Shown here: positions 1 through 7,783 of the stretch, one piece after another | How positions within the stretch are numbered: the first letter of the stretch is position 1 | Layout: every line of letters begins with the position of its first letter | Assembly (NCBI GenBank): GCA_027449545.1 | Contig: DAIDLI010000152.1 | Span: 1 to 40,757 of the forward strand | Length of the DNA stretch: 40,757 nt | From: Acidobacteriaceae bacterium | GTDB lineage: Bacteria; Acidobacteriota; Terriglobia; Terriglobales; Acidobacteriaceae | Direction: 5' to 3' | The notes under the pieces: generated by a model | The model's input: the letters and a program-made list of their open reading frames with translations, nothing else | Database searches by the model: none | Told to the model about the DNA's origin: nothing | Made by a program: the position numbers and the translations under genes

Positions 1-561
1 CCGGCGCGCTGGAATGAGGCCGTGCGCGATGCGAGCACTGTCGCATGGCGTCCTGCCATGCGCTCTGCCATGCTGTTTGGCATTCCCGCGGGTATCATGT
101 GTTCCTTTCTCTCCCCCGTCGGTATCTTTGGGTTCCTGCTGATGGGCGCGGCTGGCGCCTGGGTGGTTTCGACCTATATGCGCCACCGGCAGCCCGCCTG
201 GATCACACTGGGCGCGGGCGCGCGTATCGGCTTTGTGACCGGCATTGTGGGCAGTTGGGCGGCGGCAGCGACCACCGGCATCACCCTGTTTGTGCTGCGC
301 TTCGGGCTGCACCAGGGAAAGATCTTTGACGGCTTCTGGTCGTCGGTCGTGAACCATCAGCTTGTGCAGGAATGGACCGCGATGGGCGTCGATACCCAGA
401 CCATGCAGCAGCTACAGTCGCTGTTGCTGTCGCCGGCCGGCCGCGCCGGATGGATCCTGTGCGCCCTGGGCTTTCTCACGGCCGGCATGTTGATCTTTGC
501 CATCGCGGGCGGCGCGCTCGGCGCGCGCATGCAGATACGCCGGAACCGTCCCCACCTGTAG
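1..561 (+). CDS. Partial integral membrane protein, unknown function
   Basis: The reading frame is open from the first base, so the gene very probably starts upstream of the window; an internal GTG at 22 is only a fallback start. The visible part, about 187 residues, has three to four hydrophobic segments: two near the N-terminus (a Gly/Pro-rich pair between about residues 25 and 60), one around 80-100, and a C-terminal one (LCALGFLTAGMLIFAIAGGA) before a basic tail. A soluble stretch of about 40 residues lies before the last helix. I do not recognise the family. It is followed by 131 bases and then pyrR, so it is not clearly part of the pyr operon. The translation is compositionally consistent with a real membrane protein, but no function can be assigned. 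Confidence 0.7.
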   Translation, partial: PARWNEAVRDASTVAWRPAMRSAMLFGIPAGIMCSFLSPVGIFGFLLMGAAGAWVVSTYMRHRQPAWITLGAGARIGFVTGIVGSWAAAATTGITLFVLRFGLHQGKIFDGFWSSVVNHQLVQEWTAMGVDTQTMQQLQSLLLSPAGRAGWILCALGFLTAGMLIFAIAGGALGARMQIRRNRPHL

Positions 562-615
562 GAATTGCCAACCTCACAGCCGGCTGCCCGGCTTGCACAC
601 GCATGCCGGCGCAGC

Positions 616-645
616 AGTTGCAGCAGACAGCGCGCCTCTGCAACT
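616..645 (+). promoter_or_regulatory. Stem-loop in the pyrR leader
   Basis: AGTTGCAG at 616-623 pairs perfectly with CTGCAACT at 638-645 around a 14-base loop, ending 47 bases before the pyrR start. No U-run follows, so it is not an intrinsic terminator. PyrR proteins are known RNA-binding regulators of pyr operons, which makes this a candidate binding or attenuation element. The loop does not clearly match the classical PyrR-binding consensus. A smaller 6-bp stem (AGCCGG/CCGGCT) lies at 578-593. Confidence 0.35.
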
Positions 646-692
646 TGCTCCCGCCCCCCCGGCCCTCGTATCATCCGGCAAGAGACAGAGCG

Positions 693-1262
693 ATGAGCGA
701 AACCGCAATCAAGCCCAATCTGCGTGTCAAAGGCCGGTTGATGTCGGCTTCCGAGATAGAGCGCACACTGGTCCGCCTGGCCCACGAAATTGTGGAAAAG
801 AGCAACGGCAGCGAAGATCTGGCGCTGGTCGGAATCAAGCGCCGCGGAGTTCCGCTGGCCGAGCGCCTGGCCCGGCTGATCTCCAACATCGAGAAGCATC
901 CGGTCGACACCGGCAGCCTGGACATCCAGTTTTATCGCGACGATCTGTCGACCACCGGCGTTCGCCCCACCGTGAATCCCAGCTCCATCGGGTTCAATGT
1001 GGAAGGCCGCGACGTGGTCATCTGCGATGACGTGCTCTTCACCGGCCGGACGGTTCGCGCAGCGCTGGACGCGCTCTTCGATCACGGCCGTCCGCGCCGC
1101 GTGCAACTGGCGGTGCTGATCGACCGCGGCCACCGCGAGCTGCCCATCGAGGCCACCTACGTCGGCAAGCACATTCCCACCAGCCAGCGCGAGATCATCG
1201 AGGTCAAGTTCCACGAGGTGGACGAGAGCGACGAAGTGCTGCTGGTCGAAAGAGCAAACTGA
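693..1262 (+). CDS. pyrR: Bifunctional pyr operon regulator / uracil phosphoribosyltransferase PyrR
   Basis: This 189-residue protein belongs to the type I phosphoribosyltransferase fold. The PRPP-binding signature is visible as VVICDDVLFTGRTVRAALD at about residues 109-127. KRRGVPLA, the PyrR-type loop near residue 50, and the DIQFYRDDLS segment near residue 75 are typical of the family. Length matches family norms (about 180). PyrR binds UMP and pyr mRNA to repress pyrimidine synthesis, and has uracil phosphoribosyltransferase activity. The start at 693 is chosen because the homologous region begins shortly after it; a longer in-frame extension reaches back to 372 but would overlap the upstream gene. 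It heads a cluster with pyrB and pyrC, 116 bases upstream of pyrB. The family call is firm; the RNA-regulation role in this organism is inferred. Confidence 0.95.
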   Translation: MSETAIKPNLRVKGRLMSASEIERTLVRLAHEIVEKSNGSEDLALVGIKRRGVPLAERLARLISNIEKHPVDTGSLDIQFYRDDLSTTGVRPTVNPSSIGFNVEGRDVVICDDVLFTGRTVRAALDALFDHGRPRRVQLAVLIDRGHRELPIEATYVGKHIPTSQREIIEVKFHEVDESDEVLLVERAN

Positions 1263-1378
1263 GCTGTCAGGTTGCTGACTGTTCACTGCCCACTGTGGAC
1301 TGGTCGCGATCCTTAGCTGCCGAAGCCTGTCTCCGATCACTGACCGCTGCTCGCCGCAAGCTGTAAGCTGTCTTTAGC

Positions 1379-2401
1379 ATGACGCCTACTGCAACAGCCC
1401 CTCACCGCACCTTCGCTACGCCGCCCGCGCCGGAATCCGCCTTTCCCCACAATCCCGGTTCGCTGCTCTCCATCCTCGATCTCTCTGTGGAAGGCGTGAG
1501 CCGGCTCCTTGCCCGCGCCACCCAGCTCGAGCGCATGGATCCGATTGTGCGCGACCGGATTTTGGCCAAGCACCGCATCGCCCTGCTCTTTTACGAGTCT
1601 TCGACCCGGACGCGCACCAGCTTTGAGCTGGCCTGCAAGTCGCTGGGCGCCGATACCGCCCTGATCTCGAATCTCAGCTCCAGCATCGAGAAGGGCGAAT
1701 CGCTCAAGGATACGGGCCTGACCCTGCGCGCCCTCGGGGCCGAAGCCATCATTCTGCGCCACAACTCCTCCGGCGCTCCGTGGCTGCTCGAAGCTTCCAC
1801 GCACCTGCCTGTGGTCAATGCCGGGGATGGCATGCACGAGCATCCGACCCAGGCGCTGCTCGACCTGCGCACTATCCTGGCGCATCTGCGGCCGGGTGTC
1901 ACAACCATTGGTCCCGAGACCCTCGCCGGGGTCACCGTCACCATCGTCGGCGACATTCTGCACAGCCGGGTGGCGCGCTCCAACATGCTTCTGCTGCCCC
2001 GCCTGGGCGCACGCGTACTGTTCTGCGGGCCGAAGGAACTGCTGCCCGAGCAGGCGGCGCACGCGGCTCCGCGGATTGAGATCGAGCGCGACTTCGACCG
2101 GGCGCTGGCGCAATCGCAGGCCGTGATGATGCTGCGCATCCAGGCCGAACGGCTGGCTGGACTGCAACTCGACCTGGACGAGTACAAGGCGAAGTACCAG
2201 CTCACCGGGCAGCGGCTGGCCGCACATGCGCCCACTGCCATCGTGATGCACCCCGGCCCGATCATCCGCGGCATGGAGATCACCGCCGGCGTCGCCGACG
2301 GCCCGCAATCCACCATCCTCGAGCAGGTCACCAATGGACTGGCCATTCGCATGGCCGTCATGGAACGTGCGCTGAAGCACGAACAGGGAGAAGGCGCATG
2401 A
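1379..2401 (+). CDS. pyrB: Aspartate carbamoyltransferase catalytic subunit
   Basis: This 340-residue protein catalyses carbamoyl phosphate + L-aspartate to N-carbamoyl-L-aspartate, the committed step of pyrimidine synthesis. Visible signatures are FYESSTRTRTSFELA near residue 70 (carbamoyl-phosphate binding), SSIEKGESLKDT near residue 101, HPTQALLDL near residue 159 and HPGPIIRGMEI near the C-terminus. The first 25 or so residues (Thr/Ala/Pro-rich) are an extension beyond the usual start of the fold, and no clear Shine-Dalgarno sequence precedes the ATG, so the start is less certain than the identity. The stop codon overlaps the pyrC start in an ATGA arrangement, which implies translational coupling. 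No regulatory-chain gene (pyrI) is visible in the window. Confidence 0.96.
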   Translation: MTPTATAPHRTFATPPAPESAFPHNPGSLLSILDLSVEGVSRLLARATQLERMDPIVRDRILAKHRIALLFYESSTRTRTSFELACKSLGADTALISNLSSSIEKGESLKDTGLTLRALGAEAIILRHNSSGAPWLLEASTHLPVVNAGDGMHEHPTQALLDLRTILAHLRPGVTTIGPETLAGVTVTIVGDILHSRVARSNMLLLPRLGARVLFCGPKELLPEQAAHAAPRIEIERDFDRALAQSQAVMMLRIQAERLAGLQLDLDEYKAKYQLTGQRLAAHAPTAIVMHPGPIIRGMEITAGVADGPQSTILEQVTNGLAIRMAVMERALKHEQGEGA

Positions 2402-3717
2402 CAGCGATCGCGATTCGCGGCGGACATCTCATCGACCCGGCAGCGGGAGTCGATGCCCAACAGGACATTCTGCTCAAGGACGGGCGCGTGGCCGAGATCG
2501 CCGCGCCGGGCAAGCTGAAAGGCGCCGAGGGCGTCGAGACGCTGGATGCCAAAGGCCTGATCGTCGCCCCCGGCCTGATCGACATTCATGTGCACCTGCG
2601 CGAGCCGGGCCAGGGCTACAAGGAGACGATTGCCACGGGCACCGCGGCCGCGGCCGCAGGCGGGTTCACGTCGGTGGCAGCCATGCCCAACACAACCCCG
2701 GTGAACGATTCGCCGGAGATCACCCGCTGGATGCAGGAGCCGGAGCGCGGCGCCAGCGTGCGCGTGTTTCCCATCGCCGCCGCCACCCGCGGATCCAGGG
2801 GCGAGGCGCTGAGCGACTACGCAGCGCTGAAAGCCGCCGGCGCGGTTGCGGTCACCGACGATGGCCGCCCGATCTTGCAGGACAGCGTGATGCGCGAGGT
2901 GCTGATCGCCGCCGCCCGCGCCGGCCTGAGCGTGATCCAGCATGCCGAGGATACGCGCATGACCCAGGGCGCCAGCATGAACCTTGGACCGGTCTCCTTC
3001 AAGCTGGGGTTGCGCGGCATGCCTCCGGAGGCCGAGTCGAGCCTGGTGGAGCGCGATATCCGGCTGGTCTCGGAGCTGCGCGAGATGCATCCGCACCTTC
3101 ATGTGGCGCATACTTCCACGGCCGCCGCGGTCAGCGCCGTTCGCCAGGCGCGCCGCAACGGGCTGCGGGTCACCTGCGAGGTGGCGCCGCATCACTTCCT
3201 GCTTACGGAAGAGCATGTCGGGCTCTACAACACCCACGCCAAGATGAATCCCCCGCTGCGCTCGGCCGCGGATCGCGATGCCATGATCGAAGGCATTCTC
3301 GACGGCGTGGTGGATGCCATTGCCACCGATCACGCGCCGCACGCCCAGCACGAGAAAGAAGTCGAGTTCGAGCATGCGCCGAACGGCATCACCGGGCTGG
3401 AGACGGCCCTGGGCCTGTCGCTTCGCTGGCTGCACGCGGAGTGGAAGATGCCGATCGGCCGCGTGCTGAGCCTGCTGAGCGCCCAACCGGCGGCGCTGCT
3501 CGGCCTCAGAGGACGAGGCACTCTCACGGTCGGCAGTTTTGCCGATGTGGTGATCCTCGATCCCAAGGCGGAGTGGACCTATCGGGCCACTGAATCGAAG
3601 TCGAAATCCAAGAACACCCCCTTTGACGGCTGGACCATGCAGGGGCGCGTGCACTGGACCATCAGCGAGGGCCGGGTGGTCTACGCTGCCAGCGCCGCGC
3701 ATCCGGCACTGGCCTGA
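2398..3717 (+). CDS. pyrC: Dihydroorotase, class I
   Basis: This 439-residue amidohydrolase-fold enzyme catalyses reversible cyclisation of carbamoyl aspartate to dihydroorotate. The metal-binding set typical of active class I enzymes can be read: DIHVHLREPG (His64, His66), the Asp pair in VTDDG (154-155), His182 in QHAED, His238 in HTST and Asp311 in ATDHAPH. So this is a predicted active enzyme rather than the non-catalytic PyrC' partner found beside some ATCases. GYKETIATGTAAAAAGGFT near residue 75 is also typical. The ATG overlaps the pyrB stop by four bases, so the two are almost certainly cotranscribed. In several bacteria this class forms a complex with the ATCase; that is possible here but not shown. 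Confidence 0.96.
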   Translation: MTAIAIRGGHLIDPAAGVDAQQDILLKDGRVAEIAAPGKLKGAEGVETLDAKGLIVAPGLIDIHVHLREPGQGYKETIATGTAAAAAGGFTSVAAMPNTTPVNDSPEITRWMQEPERGASVRVFPIAAATRGSRGEALSDYAALKAAGAVAVTDDGRPILQDSVMREVLIAAARAGLSVIQHAEDTRMTQGASMNLGPVSFKLGLRGMPPEAESSLVERDIRLVSELREMHPHLHVAHTSTAAAVSAVRQARRNGLRVTCEVAPHHFLLTEEHVGLYNTHAKMNPPLRSAADRDAMIEGILDGVVDAIATDHAPHAQHEKEVEFEHAPNGITGLETALGLSLRWLHAEWKMPIGRVLSLLSAQPAALLGLRGRGTLTVGSFADVVILDPKAEWTYRATESKSKSKNTPFDGWTMQGRVHWTISEGRVVYAASAAHPALA

Positions 3718-3723
3718 GCCGTC

Positions 3724-3754
3724 TTGACGCAGGAATTGCCGTAAACTGCATAGT
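3724..3754 (+). promoter_or_regulatory. Weak candidate promoter upstream of the receiver gene
   Basis: TTGACG at 3724-3729 and CATAGT at 3749-3754 are separated by 19 bases. This is a plausible but weak sigma-70-like promoter just after pyrC that could drive the receiver-domain gene at 3850 independently of the pyr operon. The -10 match is poor. Confidence 0.3.
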
Positions 3755-3849
3755 GAAGTGCGGTTTCCCCAGAACCAAGCTTAAATTCTGAGATCGGCTG
3801 CATCGCCGGGGCGCTTCCCGCGCCCGCTGGATGCGCTGCGGAGGTTCGA

Positions 3850-4257
3850 ATGCCTGATATGTCAGGCAGGCCCATCGTGCTCGTCGTCGATGATGAGCAT
3901 GTGATTGCCGATACACTCGCCCTGATTCTTGGCAAGAACGGCTTTGCCGTAAGGGTGGCCTACCACGCTGAGGAAGCGGTGCGCCTTGCTGAGCTTCTGC
4001 CGCCCGACATCGTGATCTCGGATGTGCTGCTGGATGGCGCGAACGGTATCCGGACGGCGGTCCGGATCGCAGACCTCGCGCCCGGTTGCCGTGTCCTGCT
4101 GATCTCCGGGCAGACCATCGCGCCGCAGCTTATCCAGGACGCCCATGCCGAGGGGCGCGGATTTGAAGTCATTCTCAAGCCCGTGCATCCTCAGAAACTT
4201 CTGAACAGGCTAAAAGAGATCTCCGGCGGCGGTGAAGAATCGTCGGCGGTAGCCTGA
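3850..4257 (+). CDS. Single-domain response regulator (receiver only)
   Basis: This 135-residue protein consists of one CheY-like receiver domain with no output domain. The acidic pocket (VVDDEH, Asp14-Asp15), the phosphoacceptor Asp58 in VISDVLLDG, the switch Ser86 in LLISGQ and the conserved Lys110 in ILKPVHP are all present, so it should accept phosphate. GGAGG at 3840-3844 sits five bases before the ATG at 3850 and supports that start over the second Met at 3859. No kinase is adjacent. Receiver-only proteins usually relay phosphate or bind a partner protein; the partner here cannot be named. It is convergent with the RelA/SpoT gene. Confidence 0.88.
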   Translation: MPDMSGRPIVLVVDDEHVIADTLALILGKNGFAVRVAYHAEEAVRLAELLPPDIVISDVLLDGANGIRTAVRIADLAPGCRVLLISGQTIAPQLIQDAHAEGRGFEVILKPVHPQKLLNRLKEISGGGEESSAVA

Positions 4258-4281
4258 GCGACATAAGGGAGCGCCTGCCGT

Positions 4282-4305
4282 GGTGTGGGCTTGCCGGCCC
4301 GCACC
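4282..4305. terminator. Stem-loop between convergent genes
   Basis: GGTGTGGGC (4282-4290) and GCCCGCACC (4297-4305) form a nine-pair stem, with one wobble, around a six-base loop. It sits in the 85-base gap between the receiver gene and the convergent RelA/SpoT gene. The downstream T content is low, so terminator strength is doubtful. Confidence 0.4.
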
Positions 4306-4342
4306 TTCGCAGGCCTTGCCACTGCTGCTTGTTAGAGGGGTT

Positions 4343-6685
4343 CTAGACCTTCTGCGAGCGCAGCACCGACCGCACGCCCTGCACGCGCCGCACTCCAAGC
4401 ACCATACGATTCAGGTGGCGCAGGTCCTCGGCTTCCACCAGAAACTCGATGACCGCCTCGCCGCTGTCATTGTGGTGGATATCGACCGCGCGGATGTCGG
4501 TGTTCTCGTCGGAGATCACGGCGGTCAGCTCCTTCAGCATCCCGGTTCGGTCATCGCAGTAGATCGTGATCTTGACCGGGAAGCGCTGCTGCTGGCCCTG
4601 GCTCGGAGCGGTGGCACGCGACCACTCCACCGCAATCCGCCGATCGGACTCATACAGCAGATTCTGCACGTTGGGGCAGTTGCGCGCGTGAACGGCCACG
4701 CCTTTGCCGCGCGTTACGTAGCCCACGATCTCTTCGCCGCGGATGGGATTGCAGCAGCGCGCGCGGTACACCAGCAGATCGTTCTGCCCTTCCACCTGCA
4801 AGGAATCCGATCCGCGCAGATGCAGCTTGCGCACCGCATCGGTCATCGGCGCTTCGCCCGGCTTGGTCTCGGGTGTGGCCTCCGGCTCCGGCTGCGCGGA
4901 GTAGCCCGGCGCCAGCTTGTTCAGCACCTGGTGCGCGGAGTGTTTGCCGAGCCCCAGCGTGGCCAGCAGATCGGCGGCCGTGGCCACGCCGAACTCGTTG
5001 GCGATCCGGCTCAGGTCCTGATCTCCGACCTGGCCCATGGGCACCTTGAACTTGCGCGCCTCGCGATCCAGCAGCTTGCGGCCGATCTCGACCGCGCGAC
5101 GCCGCTGATCTTCATTGAGCCAGTGCTTGATCTTGTTGCGCGCGCGGGGGCTCTTGACGAAGGTGAGCCAGTCCCGGCTGGGCTTGTGGTCTTTCTGGGT
5201 GACGATCTCGACGATGTCGCCGGTGCGCAGCTTAGTGCGCAACGGCACCATGCGCCCGTTCACCTTGGCGCCGACGCAGGTGTGGCCTACGTCGGTATGA
5301 ATGGTGTAGGCAAAGTCGACCGGCGTGGCGCCGGCGGGAACCACAACCACCTTCCCCTTGGGCGTGAAGGTGTAGACCTCGTCGGGATAGAGATCCATCT
5401 TCAGGCTGGAGAGGAATTCGTTGGGATCCGTCATCTCCTTCTGCCACTCCACAAGCTGGCGGATCCAGTTCAGCCGTTCCTCGTCGCGCGCAGTGATGGC
5501 GCTTTCGCCGGCCTTGTACTTCCAGTGCGCGGCAATGCCCTCTTCGGCGATGCGGTGCATCTCCTCGGTGCGGATCTGCACTTCAAACTGGTGCCCGCTG
5601 CCGTCGATCACCGTGGTGTGCAGCGACTGGTAGCGGTTGGCGCGGGGCATGGCGATGAAGTCCTTGATGCGCCCCGGCACCGGCCGCCACAGCGTGTGGA
5701 TGAGGCCGAACACCGCATAGCAGGAGGCCACGTCCTGGGTAATCACGCGCACCGCGAGCAGATCGTAGACCTGGTCGAAGTTGATCTTGGCGCGCTCGAT
5801 CTTCTGGAAGATGGAGTACATGCGCTTGATGCGCCACTCCACGCGGGCTTGGATGCCGTTTTCGCGGAGCTGCTCCATGATGGTGTCTTCGACGCCGCGC
5901 AGGAACTGCTCGCCCTCCATGCGCCGCGCCTCGACGGCCGCGGCCACCCGCTCGAAGCTCACCGGGTCGGTGTAGCGAAAGGCCAGGTCTTCCAGCTCGC
6001 CGCGTACCTTGCCCATGCCCAGGCGGTGGGCGAGCGGTGCGTAAATGTCGAGGGTCTCGCGGGCGATGGCCTCCTGCCGATCCGGTTTCAGGTGCTCCAG
6101 GGTGCGCATGTTGTGCAGCCGGTCGGCCAGCTTGATGAGCACCACGCGCACATCCGACACCATGGCCAGCAGCATCTTGCGCACGTTTTCCGCCTGGCGG
6201 TCCTCGCGGTTGGCGAACTGGATCTTGTCGATCTTGGTGACGCCCTCGACGATGTGCGCCACCTGCTCGCCGAAATCGGCATCGATCTCTTCGCTGGTGG
6301 CGGGAGTGTCCTCCACCGCGTCGTGCAGCAGGCCGGCGGCGATGGCCGTGGAGTCCAGCTTCATCTCCGCCAGGACTTCCGCAACCCCAAGTGGGTGAAT
6401 GATGTAAGGCTCGCCCGAGGCGCGCGTCTGTCCCTCGTGATGGCGGACGCAGAACTCCCACGCCTTCCGGATCAGGGAAACGTCTTCGTGGGGGCGGTTG
6501 GCCTGGACGTGGCGCAGCAGGGTTTCAAATCGCTGCTGGATCGAGGGGGTCTTTGCTTCGGCGAGGGACGGGCGCTCAGCGGCTGTCGACTCCGCGGCGG
6601 GAGTGGGATGCGGCGTCGCCTGTTCGGCAGAGGAGACAGCTTGCGGGGAGACCTCTGCCGGCGTGAGGTGCCGGACAGTCGCCAT
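4343..6685 (-). CDS. rel: Bifunctional (p)ppGpp synthetase/hydrolase, RelA/SpoT family
   Basis: This 780-residue long RelA/SpoT homologue makes and degrades the alarmone (p)ppGpp. The order of domains is: a low-complexity N-terminal extension (1-48), an HD hydrolase domain with HHEGQ and the metal motif HDAVED (His121-Asp122) intact, the synthetase domain (YDLLAVRVI; RANRYQSLHTTVIDG), a TGS domain (DLYPDEVYTFTPKGKVVVVPAGA), and a C-terminal ACT domain (KITIYCDDRTGMLKELTAVISD). An intact HD motif argues for a bifunctional enzyme rather than synthetase-only RelA. The ATG at 6685 is the only ATG or GTG upstream of the conserved region. A TATAAT box lies five bases before it, so the mRNA is probably leaderless. 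It is the only stress-alarmone enzyme in the window. Confidence 0.95.
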   Translation of the reverse strand: MATVRHLTPAEVSPQAVSSAEQATPHPTPAAESTAAERPSLAEAKTPSIQQRFETLLRHVQANRPHEDVSLIRKAWEFCVRHHEGQTRASGEPYIIHPLGVAEVLAEMKLDSTAIAAGLLHDAVEDTPATSEEIDADFGEQVAHIVEGVTKIDKIQFANREDRQAENVRKMLLAMVSDVRVVLIKLADRLHNMRTLEHLKPDRQEAIARETLDIYAPLAHRLGMGKVRGELEDLAFRYTDPVSFERVAAAVEARRMEGEQFLRGVEDTIMEQLRENGIQARVEWRIKRMYSIFQKIERAKINFDQVYDLLAVRVITQDVASCYAVFGLIHTLWRPVPGRIKDFIAMPRANRYQSLHTTVIDGSGHQFEVQIRTEEMHRIAEEGIAAHWKYKAGESAITARDEERLNWIRQLVEWQKEMTDPNEFLSSLKMDLYPDEVYTFTPKGKVVVVPAGATPVDFAYTIHTDVGHTCVGAKVNGRMVPLRTKLRTGDIVEIVTQKDHKPSRDWLTFVKSPRARNKIKHWLNEDQRRRAVEIGRKLLDREARKFKVPMGQVGDQDLSRIANEFGVATAADLLATLGLGKHSAHQVLNKLAPGYSAQPEPEATPETKPGEAPMTDAVRKLHLRGSDSLQVEGQNDLLVYRARCCNPIRGEEIVGYVTRGKGVAVHARNCPNVQNLLYESDRRIAVEWSRATAPSQGQQQRFPVKITIYCDDRTGMLKELTAVISDENTDIRAVDIHHNDSGEAVIEFLVEAEDLRHLNRMVLGVRRVQGVRSVLRSQKV

Positions 6686-6690
6686 ATCTC

Positions 6691-6719
6691 ATTATAGGCC
6701 GCTTAGCTGCTTTTGGCAG
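6691..6719 (-). promoter_or_regulatory. Promoter of the RelA/SpoT gene, leaderless geometry
   Basis: On the minus strand a perfect TATAAT occupies 6696-6691. Seventeen bases upstream is CTGCCA (6719-6714), a four-of-six match to the -35 consensus. The expected transcription start, about seven bases past the -10 box, coincides with the ATG at 6685. No Shine-Dalgarno sequence fits between the box and the ATG. Confidence 0.6.
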
Positions 6720-6743
6720 TCAGCAGATTTCTCCCGGCCGAGG

Positions 6744-6914
6744 TCAGGTGCGCCGCGGCGGCGGCTTGTGGGTGAAATGCCATACAGCCACCGCGAGGGC
6801 CAGCGCCCCCAGCAGATAGGCCATGATCGCCATGTGCCCGTGGTGAATCTGCCAGCCCTTCCAAAAGGCTACGGCGGCTGCCAGCAGCATTACGAACCCT
6901 CGCACTGGGTTCAT
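6744..6914 (-). CDS. Small membrane protein, unknown function
   Basis: This protein has 56 residues and two predicted transmembrane helices (about 5-18 and 30-46), separated by a short His-rich turn (HHGHM), with a basic tail HFTHKPPPRRT. The start at 6914 is preferred over the longer frame beginning at 6977 because GAAAGGA lies six bases before it, whereas the longer form adds only an Arg-rich stretch. It lies 58 bases upstream of the RelA/SpoT start and on the same strand, but that gene appears to have its own promoter. I do not recognise a family. Confidence 0.6.
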   Translation of the reverse strand: MNPVRGFVMLLAAAVAFWKGWQIHHGHMAIMAYLLGALALAVAVWHFTHKPPPRRT

Positions 6915-7123
6915 GCCAGTCCTTTCTTCAAGCGGAGTGAGCCCTCGCTCTGCTCGTCTCCTCATCCTAAGGCGCACGGGGCAGGAACCGGGTGTGCTCA
7001 GCAGGTTGTTCTACCTTGAACCGGATCCCTTCGGGCCTCCTGTGCTCGGTGGCTACAATCGGAGAATCGCGACGCCTTCATCGCGCTTAAATCCCGCTCA
7101 ACCATCACCCGAGGAATACACGC

Positions 7124-7681
7124 ATGCCGAACCACGACCGCACCAGGATCATTCCCAGAAGAACTCCGGAGTCCGAGGCGATGCGGGCGAACGTGGAACG
7201 AGCGATGGCTCTCACTGCCCGGCTCAACTGCTTGACCTTCAACGACGCTGCCGAAGTGCGGGCCCTGTTCAGCGAGCTAACCGGCCAAAAGGTGGACGAT
7301 AGCTTTCTATTGATTCCGCCCTTCTACACTGCCGGAGGGGCGGAGATCCGCGTTGGGCGCAATGTCTTCGTCAATCAGAATTGCACCTTCTACGATCTTG
7401 GCGGCCTCACCATCGGCGATGATGTGATGATCGGGCCGAACGTCAGCCTCATTACCTCCGGCCATGGCATCGAGCCTTCGCAGCGGCGCAGCTACGTGAC
7501 CGCGAGCCCCATTGTGATTGAGCGCAATGTGTGGATTGCCGCCGGCGCGACCATTATCGGCGGCGTGACGGTCGGTGAGAATTCCGTCGTCGCAGCCGGA
7601 TCGGTCGTAACCCGCGATGTTCCCCCTAATACTCTGGTTGGAGGGAACCCGGCGCGCATGATTCGTTCCATCGCCGAATGA
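7124..7681 (+). CDS. Sugar O-acetyltransferase, maltose/galactoside acetyltransferase-like hexapeptide family
   Basis: This 185-residue protein has an N-terminal helical region (1-60) followed by a left-handed beta-helix built from hexapeptide repeats, readable from IRVGRNVFVNQNCTF to VVAAGSVVTRDVPPN. The C-terminal segment VGGNPARMIRSI is the usual capping motif of the LacA/Maa/NodL group. The catalytic histidine is probably His114 in LITSGHGIEP. These enzymes move acetyl from acetyl-CoA to a sugar hydroxyl; the acceptor cannot be read from sequence. GAGGAA precedes the ATG at 7124. It is a single gene upstream of gcvT and its role in this context is unclear. Confidence 0.88.
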   Translation: MPNHDRTRIIPRRTPESEAMRANVERAMALTARLNCLTFNDAAEVRALFSELTGQKVDDSFLLIPPFYTAGGAEIRVGRNVFVNQNCTFYDLGGLTIGDDVMIGPNVSLITSGHGIEPSQRRSYVTASPIVIERNVWIAAGATIIGGVTVGENSVVAAGSVVTRDVPPNTLVGGNPARMIRSIAE

Positions 7682-7721
7682 GCGCGCGTCAGAGTTGGAA
7701 ATGCGGGCTTGGACCGGGCCG

Positions 7722-7756
7722 CTCACCGTCACGGTAAGCCGCCGGCCGACGGTGAG
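7722..7756 (+). promoter_or_regulatory. Inverted repeat in the gcvT leader
   Basis: CTCACCGTC (7722-7730) and GACGGTGAG (7748-7756) are perfect nine-base complements around 17 bases. The right arm contains GGTGAG, which would be the ribosome-binding site for an alternative gcvT start at 7763. The hairpin could hide that site, or the repeat could be a protein-binding operator. No U-run follows it. Confidence 0.45.
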
Positions 7757-7783
7757 AAGATAATGTGTCGGAGAACAATCGCT

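Noticed and set aside
1591-3702. A 703-codon minus-strand open frame across pyrB and pyrC
   Set aside because: It is a shadow of two certain genes, Arg/Gly/Ala-rich with no domain signature.
4280-6697. An 805-codon open frame on the plus strand, antisense to the RelA/SpoT gene
   Set aside because: It mirrors a well-supported conserved gene. Its translation shows no recognisable domain, and long antisense frames are common in GC-rich DNA.
7016-7059. Promoter for the acetyltransferase from TTGAAC (7016) and TACAAT (7054)
   Set aside because: The two boxes are 32 bases apart, far from the usual 16-18, and no matching partner is present for either.
7682-7783. Glycine riboswitch upstream of gcvT
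   Set aside because: The leader is about 100 bases and shows only one hairpin, without the tandem aptamer features expected for that riboswitch class.
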